DNA from: Hymenobacter plasmatis
GTDB lineage: Bacteria; Bacteroidota; Bacteroidia; Cytophagales; Hymenobacteraceae
Direction: 5' to 3'
Length of the DNA: 64,000 bases
Assembly (NCBI RefSeq): GCF_020711255.1
Contig: NZ_JAJFAW010000024.1
Location: forward strand, 34,510-98,509
Notes under the pieces: generated by a model
The model's database searches: none
What the model saw: the letters and a program-made list of their open reading frames with translations, nothing else
What the model was told of the DNA's origin: nothing
Translations under genes and position numbers: made by a program
Part shown: positions 44,960 to 52,440 of the stretch, in pieces
How the letters are laid out: each line of letters starts with the position of its first letter
Position numbering within the stretch: the stretch's first letter is position 1

Positions 44960-46165
44960 GTGCTGCTATCCCGTTTTTTCTTCCCTTCCAAATACCGTTT
45001 CCTGTGGCTGTTTGTGGCGCTTGTTGCCTCCCCGGCCTGCAAGAACACAGCTCCCGAACCCGCCGCCGCAGCCCCCACCGCCGATACCTCGGTCCTGGCC
45101 GGCAGCACGCTGATTGGCGAGTATAGCGCCGCCACCCTGGGAAGCCGCGTGCAGAGCGTGCCGCTGGCCGGCAGCCTGGTGCGCTACCCCATTCGGGTGT
45201 ACCGCCTCACCTACCACACCCGCACGCCCGAGGGCACTGAGACCACGGCCTCCGGGGCGGTGCTGGTGCCGGTGGCCACCGCAACCCTGCCGGTGCTCAG
45301 CTACCAGCACGGCACGCTGGCGCCCAGCAGCGAAGGCCAGGCCCCCTCCTACTACGCCTCCGGCAGCGACGTGTGGACGGTGGTGTCGGTGCTGGCCTCC
45401 ACGGGCTATGTGGTGTCGGCCCCCGACTACCTCGGCTACGGTGCTTCCAAAAGCCTGCCCCACCCCTACGAGCAAGCCGCCTCGCTGGCCTCCGCTTCGG
45501 CCGACATGCTGCGGGCCACGCGCGAATTCTGCCAGCAGCAGAACGTGACCCTGAACCAGAAAAACTTCCTGCTGGGCTACTCCGAGGGCGGCTACGCGAC
45601 CATGGCGCTGCACAAGCTGCTGGAGGAAAAGTACGCCACTACCCTGCCCGTTACGGCCAGCGCGCCCGGCGCGGGCGCTTACCACAAGTCTGCTTTTGCC
45701 CGCTACATTCTCAGCGCCACGCAGCCGCTCAGCTTCCTGAGCACCTACGTGTGGGTACTGCGTACCTACGACCGCATTTATGCCCTGAACCGGCCGCTGT
45801 CGTTCTACTACCAGGAGCCCTACGCCACCCAGTTGCAGGCCAACCCGTTTGCCGCCGTGCCCAGCCAGCAAGACCAGCTGTTCACCCCCGCCTTCCGCCA
45901 GGCCGTGCTCACTAACTCCGACGCGCCGCTCGCCGCCGCCCTCACCGCCAACGACATCTACGACTGGCAGCCCCGCGCCCCGCTGGCACTGTTCCACGGC
46001 ACCGCCGATGACTACGTGCCGTTCTTCAACTCGCAGGATGCCTATGATGCCATGCAAAAGCGCGGCGCCACGCAAGTTGAGCTACACCCCATTGCCGGCG
46101 GCAACCACTTCTCCTCGACCACGGAGTACACGCTGGGGGCTTATGCGTTTATCAGCAAGTTTTAA
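44960..46165 (+). CDS. Lipase/esterase-like lipoprotein, alpha/beta-hydrolase fold
   Basis: This 401-residue protein has a signal peptide and lipobox ASPAC (Cys27), so it should be membrane-anchored outside the cytoplasm. The hydrolase domain shows the nucleophile Ser in GYSEGG, near residue 210, an Asp in FHGTADDYVP and the His in GGNHFSS near the C-terminus. It resembles secreted lipases of the Candida LIP/prolyl-peptidase-like set. The GTG at 44960 is used because it gives a full signal peptide. It follows the HEPN island and the possible gene remnant. Confidence 0.85.
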   Translation: MLLSRFFFPSKYRFLWLFVALVASPACKNTAPEPAAAAPTADTSVLAGSTLIGEYSAATLGSRVQSVPLAGSLVRYPIRVYRLTYHTRTPEGTETTASGAVLVPVATATLPVLSYQHGTLAPSSEGQAPSYYASGSDVWTVVSVLASTGYVVSAPDYLGYGASKSLPHPYEQAASLASASADMLRATREFCQQQNVTLNQKNFLLGYSEGGYATMALHKLLEEKYATTLPVTASAPGAGAYHKSAFARYILSATQPLSFLSTYVWVLRTYDRIYALNRPLSFYYQEPYATQLQANPFAAVPSQQDQLFTPAFRQAVLTNSDAPLAAALTANDIYDWQPRAPLALFHGTADDYVPFFNSQDAYDAMQKRGATQVELHPIAGGNHFSSTTEYTLGAYAFISKF

Positions 46166-46272
46166 ATAGCCAACTAAGGGGGCTGTCGATTAGTGGCAGA
46201 AATTAAAAGACCGGTCATACAAAGCGCAGCGAACCGGAGGTCGGCGTAGTCAAGCAACTTTACCGCGCCTCT

Positions 46273-46357
46273 TGTCATGCTGAAGAAGGAAGCATCTTAT
46301 CACGTTGGAACGAGTCGTTCAGCGGTGAGAGGATGCTTCGCTGCGCTCTGCATGACA
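46273..46357. repeat. Inverted repeat, family A copy 5 (mosaic arms)
   Basis: The left arm (TGTCATGCTGAAGAAGGAAGC...) matches copy 2, while the right arm (...GCTTCGCTGCGCTCTGCATGACA) matches copy 4. Only 8 outer bases pair exactly. This looks like a mixed element, made by recombination or conversion between copies. It lies between the convergent lipase and arginase genes. A further degenerate fragment is at about 46205-46245. Confidence 0.75.
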
Positions 46358-46394
46358 GACGATTTTGCTGCTGGCCGCAGTTCGGCCAGCCGCC

Positions 46395-47369
46395 TTACCG
46401 GCTCACCACTTCATCCAGCCGCAGGCGCTGCTCAATGGCCTCCGTAGCCGCTTCCAGAATGTTGAAGGCATTCTTGGCCATGGTGTTCTCGCTGTCTAGC
46501 GTGGGGTTGATTTCGACCATCTCGAAGCACACCACCCGGTCGTTTTCGAGCAGGGCGCGGCACAGGGCAATGGCTTCGGGCACGTCGAGGCCCAGCTCAA
46601 CGGGCGTGCCGGTGCCCTTGCTGAAGCGCGAATCCAGGGAGTCTACGTCGAAGGAAATGTAGACCATGTCGCAGAAGCGCAGCTGTTCGTAAATCTCGCG
46701 GGCTACCTGGCGCGGGCCTTTGGCGCGGAACTCGTCCAGCTTGAAGTTCTTGATGCCCAGCTGGTCGATGATGGCATTTTCCTGCTCCTCGGTATCGCGC
46801 ACCACCACGTACACCAAGTGGTTGGGCGTGAGCTTGGGGCCGGGCTCGCCCAGGTCCTTGAGGCGGCGCCAGAAGAACTCGGTTTCGGGGTCGGGCTGGT
46901 TGCGCTGGTGCGAGAGGTTGTCCTGTCCCAGGGCGGCGGCCAGCGGCATGCCGTGCACGTTGCCGCTGGGGGTGGTGTAGGGCGAGTGGATGTCGGCGTG
47001 GGCATCAATCCACACCACGCCCAGAGTTTTGTGCGGGTAGGTGGCCTTGATGCCGGCAATGGTGGCGTTGGCGCTGCTGTGGTCGCCGGCCAGCACCAGC
47101 GGGAACTCGCCAAAGCGCAGCGTTTGCTCCACGGCGTTGGCAATGCCTTTTTGCACGGTGTAGATGGCGTCGATGTGCTTGGCAAACGGGAACGGGTTCT
47201 TGTCGAACAGCACGTGGTTCAGGTCCGGCACCACCACGGAGTTGAAGCGGCGGAAATAATCGGAGCCTTTGTTGAGGCAGGCCACGCGCAGGGCGTCGAT
47301 GCCCATGCTGGCGCCCCGCGTGCCGGCCCCCAGTTCGGAGCGGACTTCCAGTAATTTGATGCGTTTCAT
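46395..47369 (-). CDS. Arginase/agmatinase-family hydrolase, probably arginase
   Basis: This 324-residue ureohydrolase splits arginine to ornithine and urea if it is an arginase. The manganese-binding motifs are present: GDHSS (near 105), DAHADIHSP (near 130) and SFDVDSLDSRF (near 230), with the closing MVEINPTLD. A 40-residue insertion before the DVD motif and the NKGS start make exact assignment to arginase, agmatinase or formimidoylglutamase open; formimidoylglutamase (HutG) is an alternative since hutI is in the window. The ATG at 47369 begins MKRIKLLEV. It is divergent from arginine decarboxylase, 326 bases away. Confidence 0.82.
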   Translation of the reverse strand: MKRIKLLEVRSELGAGTRGASMGIDALRVACLNKGSDYFRRFNSVVVPDLNHVLFDKNPFPFAKHIDAIYTVQKGIANAVEQTLRFGEFPLVLAGDHSSANATIAGIKATYPHKTLGVVWIDAHADIHSPYTTPSGNVHGMPLAAALGQDNLSHQRNQPDPETEFFWRRLKDLGEPGPKLTPNHLVYVVVRDTEEQENAIIDQLGIKNFKLDEFRAKGPRQVAREIYEQLRFCDMVYISFDVDSLDSRFSKGTGTPVELGLDVPEAIALCRALLENDRVVCFEMVEINPTLDSENTMAKNAFNILEAATEAIEQRLRLDEVVSR

Positions 47370-47413
47370 CGGGTGGGAATTTGGGTAGGACATGGGGCAT
47401 CGTTCCAAGGGGA

Positions 47414-47507
47414 TTCATTCAACAATTATCATTCATCAATTAACAGTCGTTCAATCCGTTAGGAGTGCCTGCGATTGTTAATTGTTAACTGATAATTGTT
47501 AAATGAA
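47414..47507. repeat. Inverted repeat, family F (AT-rich)
   Basis: Arms of 36 bases (47414-47449 and 47472-47507) pair imperfectly, with units like AACAATTATC and TTAATTGTTAA. Family F is AT-rich, unlike A-D. Confidence 0.8.
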
Positions 47508-47638
47508 AAAACCTTCGAGCGCTGCCTTGCGGTAGAGTAGCTCTACCGTAGCCAAGTCGCTATCATTCCATCGTCACGATGCGAGGCGGGACAGCGGTAG
47601 AACAACGGATTGTTCCCACTACTTCCCAACCTCGGCGG

Positions 47639-47646
47639 TACTTTTG
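47639..47646 (+). promoter_or_regulatory. -7 box (TACTTTTG) for speA
   Basis: TACTTTTG fits TAnnTTTG. There is no -33 TTG at 19 bases, but this is frequently weak. The start codon is 50 bases downstream. Confidence 0.5.
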
Positions 47647-47695
47647 ACCCGCCGACTGCAAAGGTCGGGTTTTCCCGCCGCATTCAAAAACCCGA

Positions 47696-49090
47696 ATGGA
47701 TACGTACCACGACCTCATCTCCCAAACCTTCGATTTTCCCACGGCCGATTTTACCGTCCAGGACCACGAGCTCCGCTTCCACGACATCGACCTGATGGCC
47801 CTGGTGGAAAAATACGGCACCCCGCTCCGCCTCACCTACCTGCCCAAAATCAGCTCCCAGATTCAGCGGGCCAAGAAATGGTTTGCCGATGCCATTGCCC
47901 AAACGAACTACCAGGGCTCGTATTCCTACGCCTACTGCACCAAGTCGTCGCACTTCCGCTTCGTGCTGGAAGAGGCCCTGAAAAATGACATCCACCTCGA
48001 AACCTCGTCGTGGTTCGATATCAGCATCATCCGCAACCTGCATGCCCAGGGCAAGGTCGACAAGCAGAAGCACATCATCTGCAACGGCTTCAAGCCCGAG
48101 GCCTACAAAAAGGAAATCGCCGACCTGATTAACGACGGGTTTGTGAACTGCATGCCCATCATCGATGCGCCGAACGAAATCGAGTACTACCACGACCACG
48201 TGCGCGAGAAGGTGAACCTGGGCATGCGCCTGGCCTCCGACGAGGAGCCGCGCTTCCAGTTCTACACCTCGCGCCTGGGCATCCGCTACGCCGACGCCAT
48301 CCCGCTCTACGAGAAGCGCATTAAGGAAGACCCGCGCTTCGAGCTCACCATGCTGCACTACTTCATCAACACCGGCATCAAGGACACGTCCTATTACTGG
48401 TCCGAGTTGAGCCGCTTCGTGCACAAGTACTGCGAGCTGCGCAAGGTGTGCCCCACGCTGGCCACGATTGATATTGGCGGCGGCTTCCCCATCCAGACCA
48501 GCATCCAGCCCGAGTACGACTACCCCTACATGGTGGCCGAAATTCTGCGCACCATTCAGCGCATCTGCAAGGAAGAAGGCGTGCCCGAGCCCAACATTTT
48601 CACCGAGTTCGGCATCTTCACCGTGGGCGAAAGCGGGGCCACCATCTACTCTATCCTGGACGAGAAACTGCAGAACGACAAGGAGCTGTGGTACATGATT
48701 GACGGCTCGTTCATCACGAACCTGCCCGATACCTGGGCGCTTAACCAGCGCTTTATCATGCTCGCGGTTAACGGCTGGGAAAGAGGCTACAAACGGCTGC
48801 AGCTCGGCGGCCTCACCTGCGACTCGCAGGACTACTACAACGCCGAAAAGCACATCTACCAGGTGTTCTTGCCCGAGCGCAAGCCCACCTACGCGCAGCC
48901 GCTCTACGTAGGCTTCTTCCACACCGGCGCCTACCAGGAAAGCCTGAGCGGCTACGGCGGCATCAAGCATTGCCTCATCCCCGCGCCGCAGCACGTCATC
49001 CTCGACCGCGCGCCCGACGGCACGCTTATTGACACGGTGTTTGCGCCGCAGCAGGAAGCCGCCAGTATGATGAAAATCCTCGGATACTAA
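47696..49090 (+). CDS. speA: Arginine decarboxylase, short Bacteroidota type
   Basis: This 464-residue PLP enzyme of the alanine-racemase-type fold makes agmatine for polyamine synthesis. The PLP-lysine segment is SYAYCTKSSHFRF near residue 84. The glycine-rich phosphate site is DIGGGFPIQTS near 260, and the C-terminal catalytic region is LTCDSQDYYN. It is about 200 residues shorter than E. coli SpeA (658), which is usual in Bacteroidota. Divergent to the arginase gene: one makes agmatine, the other ornithine from the same arginine. Confidence 0.92.
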   Translation: MDTYHDLISQTFDFPTADFTVQDHELRFHDIDLMALVEKYGTPLRLTYLPKISSQIQRAKKWFADAIAQTNYQGSYSYAYCTKSSHFRFVLEEALKNDIHLETSSWFDISIIRNLHAQGKVDKQKHIICNGFKPEAYKKEIADLINDGFVNCMPIIDAPNEIEYYHDHVREKVNLGMRLASDEEPRFQFYTSRLGIRYADAIPLYEKRIKEDPRFELTMLHYFINTGIKDTSYYWSELSRFVHKYCELRKVCPTLATIDIGGGFPIQTSIQPEYDYPYMVAEILRTIQRICKEEGVPEPNIFTEFGIFTVGESGATIYSILDEKLQNDKELWYMIDGSFITNLPDTWALNQRFIMLAVNGWERGYKRLQLGGLTCDSQDYYNAEKHIYQVFLPERKPTYAQPLYVGFFHTGAYQESLSGYGGIKHCLIPAPQHVILDRAPDGTLIDTVFAPQQEAASMMKILGY

Positions 49091-49141
49091 TAATGCAATT
49101 TCTGCGTTGGTAATTTTTCTTAAAATATAGGTGTAGCTCCT

Positions 49142-49149
49142 TATCTTTG
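49142..49149 (+). promoter_or_regulatory. -7 box (TATCTTTG) for the small lipoprotein
   Basis: TATCTTTG lies 41 bases before the ATG at 49191. The preceding 30 bases are AT-rich; there is no clear -33 TTG. Confidence 0.5.
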
Positions 49150-49190
49150 AAGCTGAACCCCGTCTCCCCTCACCCGTTTTCTTTATAATT

Positions 49191-49346
49191 ATGAAAAAGC
49201 TCGTTCTGCTCGCTGCCGGTTTTGCGGCCCTTTCGCTCGGCGCTTGCAACCGCCAGGTTTGCCCCGCTTACAGCAGCACCAAAGCAGCTAAGCCCGTTTC
49301 CGCGCCCATCACGGCCAGCACCGCTACGCCTGCCGAACGCCAGTAG
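49191..49346 (+). CDS. Very small lipoprotein (51 residues)
   Basis: The ATG at 49191 gives a 51-residue protein with a signal peptide and lipobox LSLGAC (Cys19). About 32 residues remain after processing, Ser/Thr/Ala/Pro-rich with one more Cys. A promoter-like box is upstream and a strong hairpin terminator follows. Both support a real gene. Function unknown; small lipoproteins like this are common in Bacteroidota. Confidence 0.75.
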   Translation: MKKLVLLAAGFAALSLGACNRQVCPAYSSTKAAKPVSAPITASTATPAERQ

Positions 49347-49369
49347 TAACTGAGCTGGATTGCATAAAG

Positions 49370-49406
49370 AAGGCCGGCCTCCCAAACGGGAGGCCGGCCT
49401 TTTTTA
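49370..49406 (+). terminator. Terminator after the small lipoprotein gene
   Basis: AAGGCCGGCCTCCC pairs exactly with GGGAGGCCGGCCTT across a 4-base loop and is followed by a T-run. Confidence 0.92.
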
Positions 49407-49422
49407 TATACCGCTGGTCCAT

Positions 49423-49518
49423 GTAGAGACGCGACACTTCGCGTCTCGTCGTTGAACGTTAATGGCTCAACACACCCAAACGGCGCGGACGACAAGACGC
49501 AAAGTATTGCGTCTCTAC
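49423..49518. repeat. Inverted repeat, family B copy 2, carrying the gmhB stop
   Basis: The 30-base arms (49423-49452, 49489-49518) match family B copy 1 (GTAGAGACGC). The gmhB stop codon (49515-49517) lies in the right arm, so the gene's last codon and stop come from the element. Confidence 0.88.
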
Positions 49519-50030
49519 ACCCCAAGAATAATATCCGTGGCGGCCTGCAAATCCGCGACGCGGGGCGTGAAATCGACCGATTCAGTATGCCCTACCATGA
49601 TGCCGCGCACGCCGATTTTCTCGCCGGCTTCCATGTCGCGGTACCGGTCGCCCACAATCCAGCACTGCGACACGTCGAGGTTGAACCGGGCCACGGCTTT
49701 TTCGAACATGCCCGAATCGGGCTTGCGCATGATGGAGTCGCTCACGCTGGGGTGCGCATCGCTGAAATAGAGGGCGTCGAGGGCGTGGCTGCAGGCCGCC
49801 TGCAGCTTGGTGTGGCAATCGAGCACATCGGCGGCGGTGTAGAGCTTTTTGGCAATGCCGGCCTGGTTGGTCACCACCACAAGGTAGTAGCCGGCTGCCT
49901 TCAGGCGGGCCAGGCTCTCGGGCACGCCGGGGCTCACCACGAAGTCGTCCAGCTTCCAAACGTAGTCGCCGATTTCGTCGTTCAGGACGCCGTCGCGGTC
50001 CAGAAACACGGCTTTGTTCTTTGTTTTCAT
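49515..50030 (-). CDS. gmhB: D-glycero-beta-D-manno-heptose 1,7-bisphosphate 7-phosphatase-like HAD protein
   Basis: This 171-residue HAD phosphatase has FLDRDGVLNDE at the N-terminus (both catalytic Asp), VVTNQAGIAKK, and IVGDRYRDMEAG near 135. It fits GmhB, which removes the C7 phosphate in ADP-heptose synthesis for lipopolysaccharide; histidinol-phosphatase is the alternative. One Cys position of the usual GmhB zinc loop is conserved as CHTKLQAAC. A -7 box on the minus strand (50036-50043, TAGCTTTG) ends 5 bases before the ATG at 50030. Divergent from hemG. Confidence 0.85.
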   Translation of the reverse strand: MKTKNKAVFLDRDGVLNDEIGDYVWKLDDFVVSPGVPESLARLKAAGYYLVVVTNQAGIAKKLYTAADVLDCHTKLQAACSHALDALYFSDAHPSVSDSIMRKPDSGMFEKAVARFNLDVSQCWIVGDRYRDMEAGEKIGVRGIMVGHTESVDFTPRVADLQAATDIILGV

Positions 50031-50035
50031 TGGCG

Positions 50036-50043
50036 CAAAGCTA
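50036..50043 (-). promoter_or_regulatory. -7 box of gmhB (TAGCTTTG), probably leaderless
   Basis: TAGCTTTG on the minus strand ends 5 bases before the ATG. It is 25 bases from the hemG box in the other direction, so the two promoters overlap. Confidence 0.6.
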
Positions 50044-50068
50044 CGGGCCAACCGCAGTAGTGCGGGGC

Positions 50069-50076
50069 TAACTTTG
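50069..50076 (+). promoter_or_regulatory. -7 box (TAACTTTG) for hemG
   Basis: TAACTTTG fits TAnnTTTG and lies 24 bases before the ATG at 50101. A copy of CAGCCCAATT sits immediately downstream. Confidence 0.6.
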
Positions 50077-50100
50077 CAGCCCAATTCGCGCAAGCTCCTT

Positions 50101-51423
50101 ATGAAAATTGCCATCATCGGCGGCGGCATCAGCGGCCTCACCCTGGCCTGGTACCTGCAGCAGGCCGGCGTGGCCTACGACCTGTACGAAGCCGACGCCC
50201 GGCCCGGTGGCAACCTGCTCAGCCGGCACATGCCCGAAGGCTACCTCCTGGAAGCCGGCCCTAATTCCCTGCAGCTGAGCACCGAGCTGGAAGAGCTGCT
50301 TGCCGACCTGGGCCTGAGCGACCAGATTGAGGACAGCGCGGCTGTGAGCAAGCACCGCTATGTGCTGCGCGGCGGGCGCTACCGCCAGCTGCCCGGTTCG
50401 CCGCCCACCCTGCTCACCAACGGCTTTTTCAGCCTGAAAGCCAAGTGGCAGCTGCTTCGGGAGCTGCGCCAGCCCGCGGCCCAGCCCAACGCCCACGAGA
50501 CTGTGGCCCACTTTTTCCGCCGCCGCTTCGGCCCCGAAATCGTGGACTACGCCGTGAACCCCTTCATGGCCGGCATCTACGCCGGCGACCCGGAGCGCCT
50601 GCTGCTGCATAAAACCTTTCCCCAGCTCGCGGCCCTGGAGCAGGAATACGGCTCGGTGCTGCGCGGCCTGGCCAAAACGGGTAAGGGCGCCGCGCGCCGG
50701 CGCATCGTCACGCTCCGAGCCGGCGTGCAAACCCTTACCGATACGCTTGCGGCCCGGCTCACCCATTACCACCCCAATACCGCTGTTACCGGGGTGGCTC
50801 GCCTCGCCGATGGCAGCTACCAGCTTCAGCTCAACTCGGCGGCGGCCGCTCCTGGCTACTCTCACCTGGCCCTGGCGCTGCCCGCTTTTGCGGCGGCCTC
50901 CCTCCTGCAGCCATTGTTCCCAAAGGAATCGGCTGCTTTGGCGGCCGTGCAGTACCCGCCCATGAGCGTCGTTTTTTCGGCTTACGACCGGGCGGCCGTG
51001 ACGCACCCGCTCAACGGCTTTGGGGCGCTGCACCCCAAGGTGGAAGGCACCTACGCGGCCGGCTCCATCTGGACCAGCTCCATTTACCCCGAGCGGGTAC
51101 CCGCCGGGCAGGTGCTGTTTACCACGTTTGTGGGGGGGGCGCAGTACGAGGCCGCCGCCAACCAAGCCGAGGGGGCCCAGAAAGCCGCCGTACACGCCGA
51201 ATTGAGCCGTTTTTACGGCATCACGGGGGCGCCGCGGTGGCAGGGCCGCTACTTTTGGCCCCGCAGCATTCCGCAATTCGACGAGCACATTGTGGGGGCG
51301 CACGCGGCCGCATTGGCCTTAGAACCCGAGCACATTCTCGCCGTGGCCAATTGGTGCAGCGGGGTAAGTGTGCCGGACTGCGTGCGCCATGCCCGGCGCG
51401 TAGCCGCGGCTTTAGGGGCTTGA
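50101..51423 (+). CDS. hemG: Protoporphyrinogen oxidase (HemY-type)
   Basis: This 440-residue FAD-dependent enzyme oxidises (copro)porphyrinogen in haem synthesis. The FAD-binding GxGxxG is IIGGGISGLTLAW at the N-terminus, with the second motif DARPGGNLLS near residue 38. The C-terminal FAD segment is ILAVANWCSGVSVPDCV. The ATG at 50101 starts the beta-strand directly. Haem made here supplies cytochrome c, which this window also encodes. HemY-type (not HemG flavodoxin type) by length and fold. Confidence 0.9.
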   Translation: MKIAIIGGGISGLTLAWYLQQAGVAYDLYEADARPGGNLLSRHMPEGYLLEAGPNSLQLSTELEELLADLGLSDQIEDSAAVSKHRYVLRGGRYRQLPGSPPTLLTNGFFSLKAKWQLLRELRQPAAQPNAHETVAHFFRRRFGPEIVDYAVNPFMAGIYAGDPERLLLHKTFPQLAALEQEYGSVLRGLAKTGKGAARRRIVTLRAGVQTLTDTLAARLTHYHPNTAVTGVARLADGSYQLQLNSAAAAPGYSHLALALPAFAAASLLQPLFPKESAALAAVQYPPMSVVFSAYDRAAVTHPLNGFGALHPKVEGTYAAGSIWTSSIYPERVPAGQVLFTTFVGGAQYEAAANQAEGAQKAAVHAELSRFYGITGAPRWQGRYFWPRSIPQFDEHIVGAHAAALALEPEHILAVANWCSGVSVPDCVRHARRVAAALGA

Positions 51424-51538
51424 AACCAGGTGATTCCTGCCTCGTCTTTGCCGCCGAAAGCATAGGAATATTACGATTTACGCCCTAAATAGCACCTTGG
51501 GAATCAGCACGGCCATGCAGCTTCGTGCGGGCAGGCCC

Positions 51539-51546
51539 TATCTTTG
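51539..51546 (+). promoter_or_regulatory. -7 box (TATCTTTG) 5 bases from the start codon
   Basis: TATCTTTG fits the consensus and leaves 5 bases before the ATG at 51552. The message should be leaderless or nearly so. Confidence 0.65.
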
Positions 51547-51551
51547 AGCCC

Positions 51552-52319
51552 ATGAGTGAAGGCCTCGTCCTAATTCCTACCTACAACGAGCGCGAAAATG
51601 CAGAGCTGATTATCCGCAAGGTGATGTCGTTGCCGCGGGATTTCGATGTGCTGATTATTGATGACGGCTCGCCCGACGGCACCGCCGCCATTGTGCGGGG
51701 CCTGCAAGCCGAATTTCCGGGGCGCTTGTTTTTGGAAGAACGCAGCGGCAAGCAAGGTTTGGGCACGGCCTACCTCCACGGCTTTCGCTGGGCGCTCGCA
51801 CACGGCTACGAGTACGTGTTTGAAATGGACGCCGACTTCTCTCACAACCCCGACGACTTGATTCGCCTGCACGATGCCTGCGCCTACGAGGGCTACGACA
51901 TGGCCATCGGCTCGCGCTACATCCAGGGCGTAAACGTGGTAAACTGGCCCATGTCGCGGGTTTTGATGTCGTATTTCGCCTCCTGGTACGTGCGCCTGAT
52001 AACGGGCATGCCCATTCGCGACGCCACCGCCGGCTTCAAGTGCTACACCGCGCGGGTGCTGCGCGCCATCGACTTGGACAGCATCCGCTTTGTGGGTTAC
52101 GCGTTCCAGATTGAGATGAAATGGCTGGCCTACCAACTGGGCTTCCGCATCAAAGAAGTGCCCATCATCTTCACCGACCGCACCCGCGGCACCTCCAAAA
52201 TGTCGAAAGGCATTGTGGAGGAAGCCTTCTTCGGCGTGCTGCAGATGAAAATGGGCAGCTGGCTGCATCCGCTAAAGCCCGTGGGGCAGCGACAGCCTGG
52301 CGACGCACACGTTAGCTAG
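51552..52319 (+). CDS. Polyprenol-phosphate sugar synthase (DPM-type GT2)
   Basis: This 255-residue GT2 enzyme transfers mannose or glucose from a nucleotide sugar to polyprenol phosphate. Clear motifs are LIPTYNERENAELI, VLIIDDGSPDGT, the metal-binding FEMDADFSHNP, and the C-terminal RTRGTSKMSKGIV. Length matches soluble DPM1-type synthases. The product would feed GT-C enzymes such as the GT39-type protein at 13530-15077. Confidence 0.93.
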   Translation: MSEGLVLIPTYNERENAELIIRKVMSLPRDFDVLIIDDGSPDGTAAIVRGLQAEFPGRLFLEERSGKQGLGTAYLHGFRWALAHGYEYVFEMDADFSHNPDDLIRLHDACAYEGYDMAIGSRYIQGVNVVNWPMSRVLMSYFASWYVRLITGMPIRDATAGFKCYTARVLRAIDLDSIRFVGYAFQIEMKWLAYQLGFRIKEVPIIFTDRTRGTSKMSKGIVEEAFFGVLQMKMGSWLHPLKPVGQRQPGDAHVS

Positions 52320-52440
52320 TGCGGGCAGAAAAGGCATCCAAGCGGGGAATTGTGCTAAGTCAGGCAGTATTGGAGGTGGCAGCGGTATGCGTGCCGCTTT
52401 GCCAACCTGCACCTTGCCCCGGCGTATCTTGCCTCCACGC

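Larger units (their letters stand above)
47370..47695. other. Divergent intergenic region between the arginase and speA genes
   Basis: This holds inverted repeat family F (47414-47507) and a -7 box TACTTTTG (47639-47646) facing speA, giving a leader of about 45 bases. I see no small gene. A short run (47640-47690) contains CCGACTGCAAAGGTCGG, which can form a stem in the speA leader. Confidence 0.5.

Noticed and set aside
44966..46075. Minus-strand frame opposite the lipase-like gene
   Set aside because: His/Gly/Arg-rich antisense product; the plus-strand protein has a signal peptide and catalytic triad.
47684..49249. 521-residue minus-strand frame opposite speA
   Set aside because: Antisense of arginine decarboxylase; biased composition and no motifs.
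50068..51303. Minus-strand frame opposite hemG
   Set aside because: Antisense of an obvious FAD enzyme with no recognisable domain of its own.
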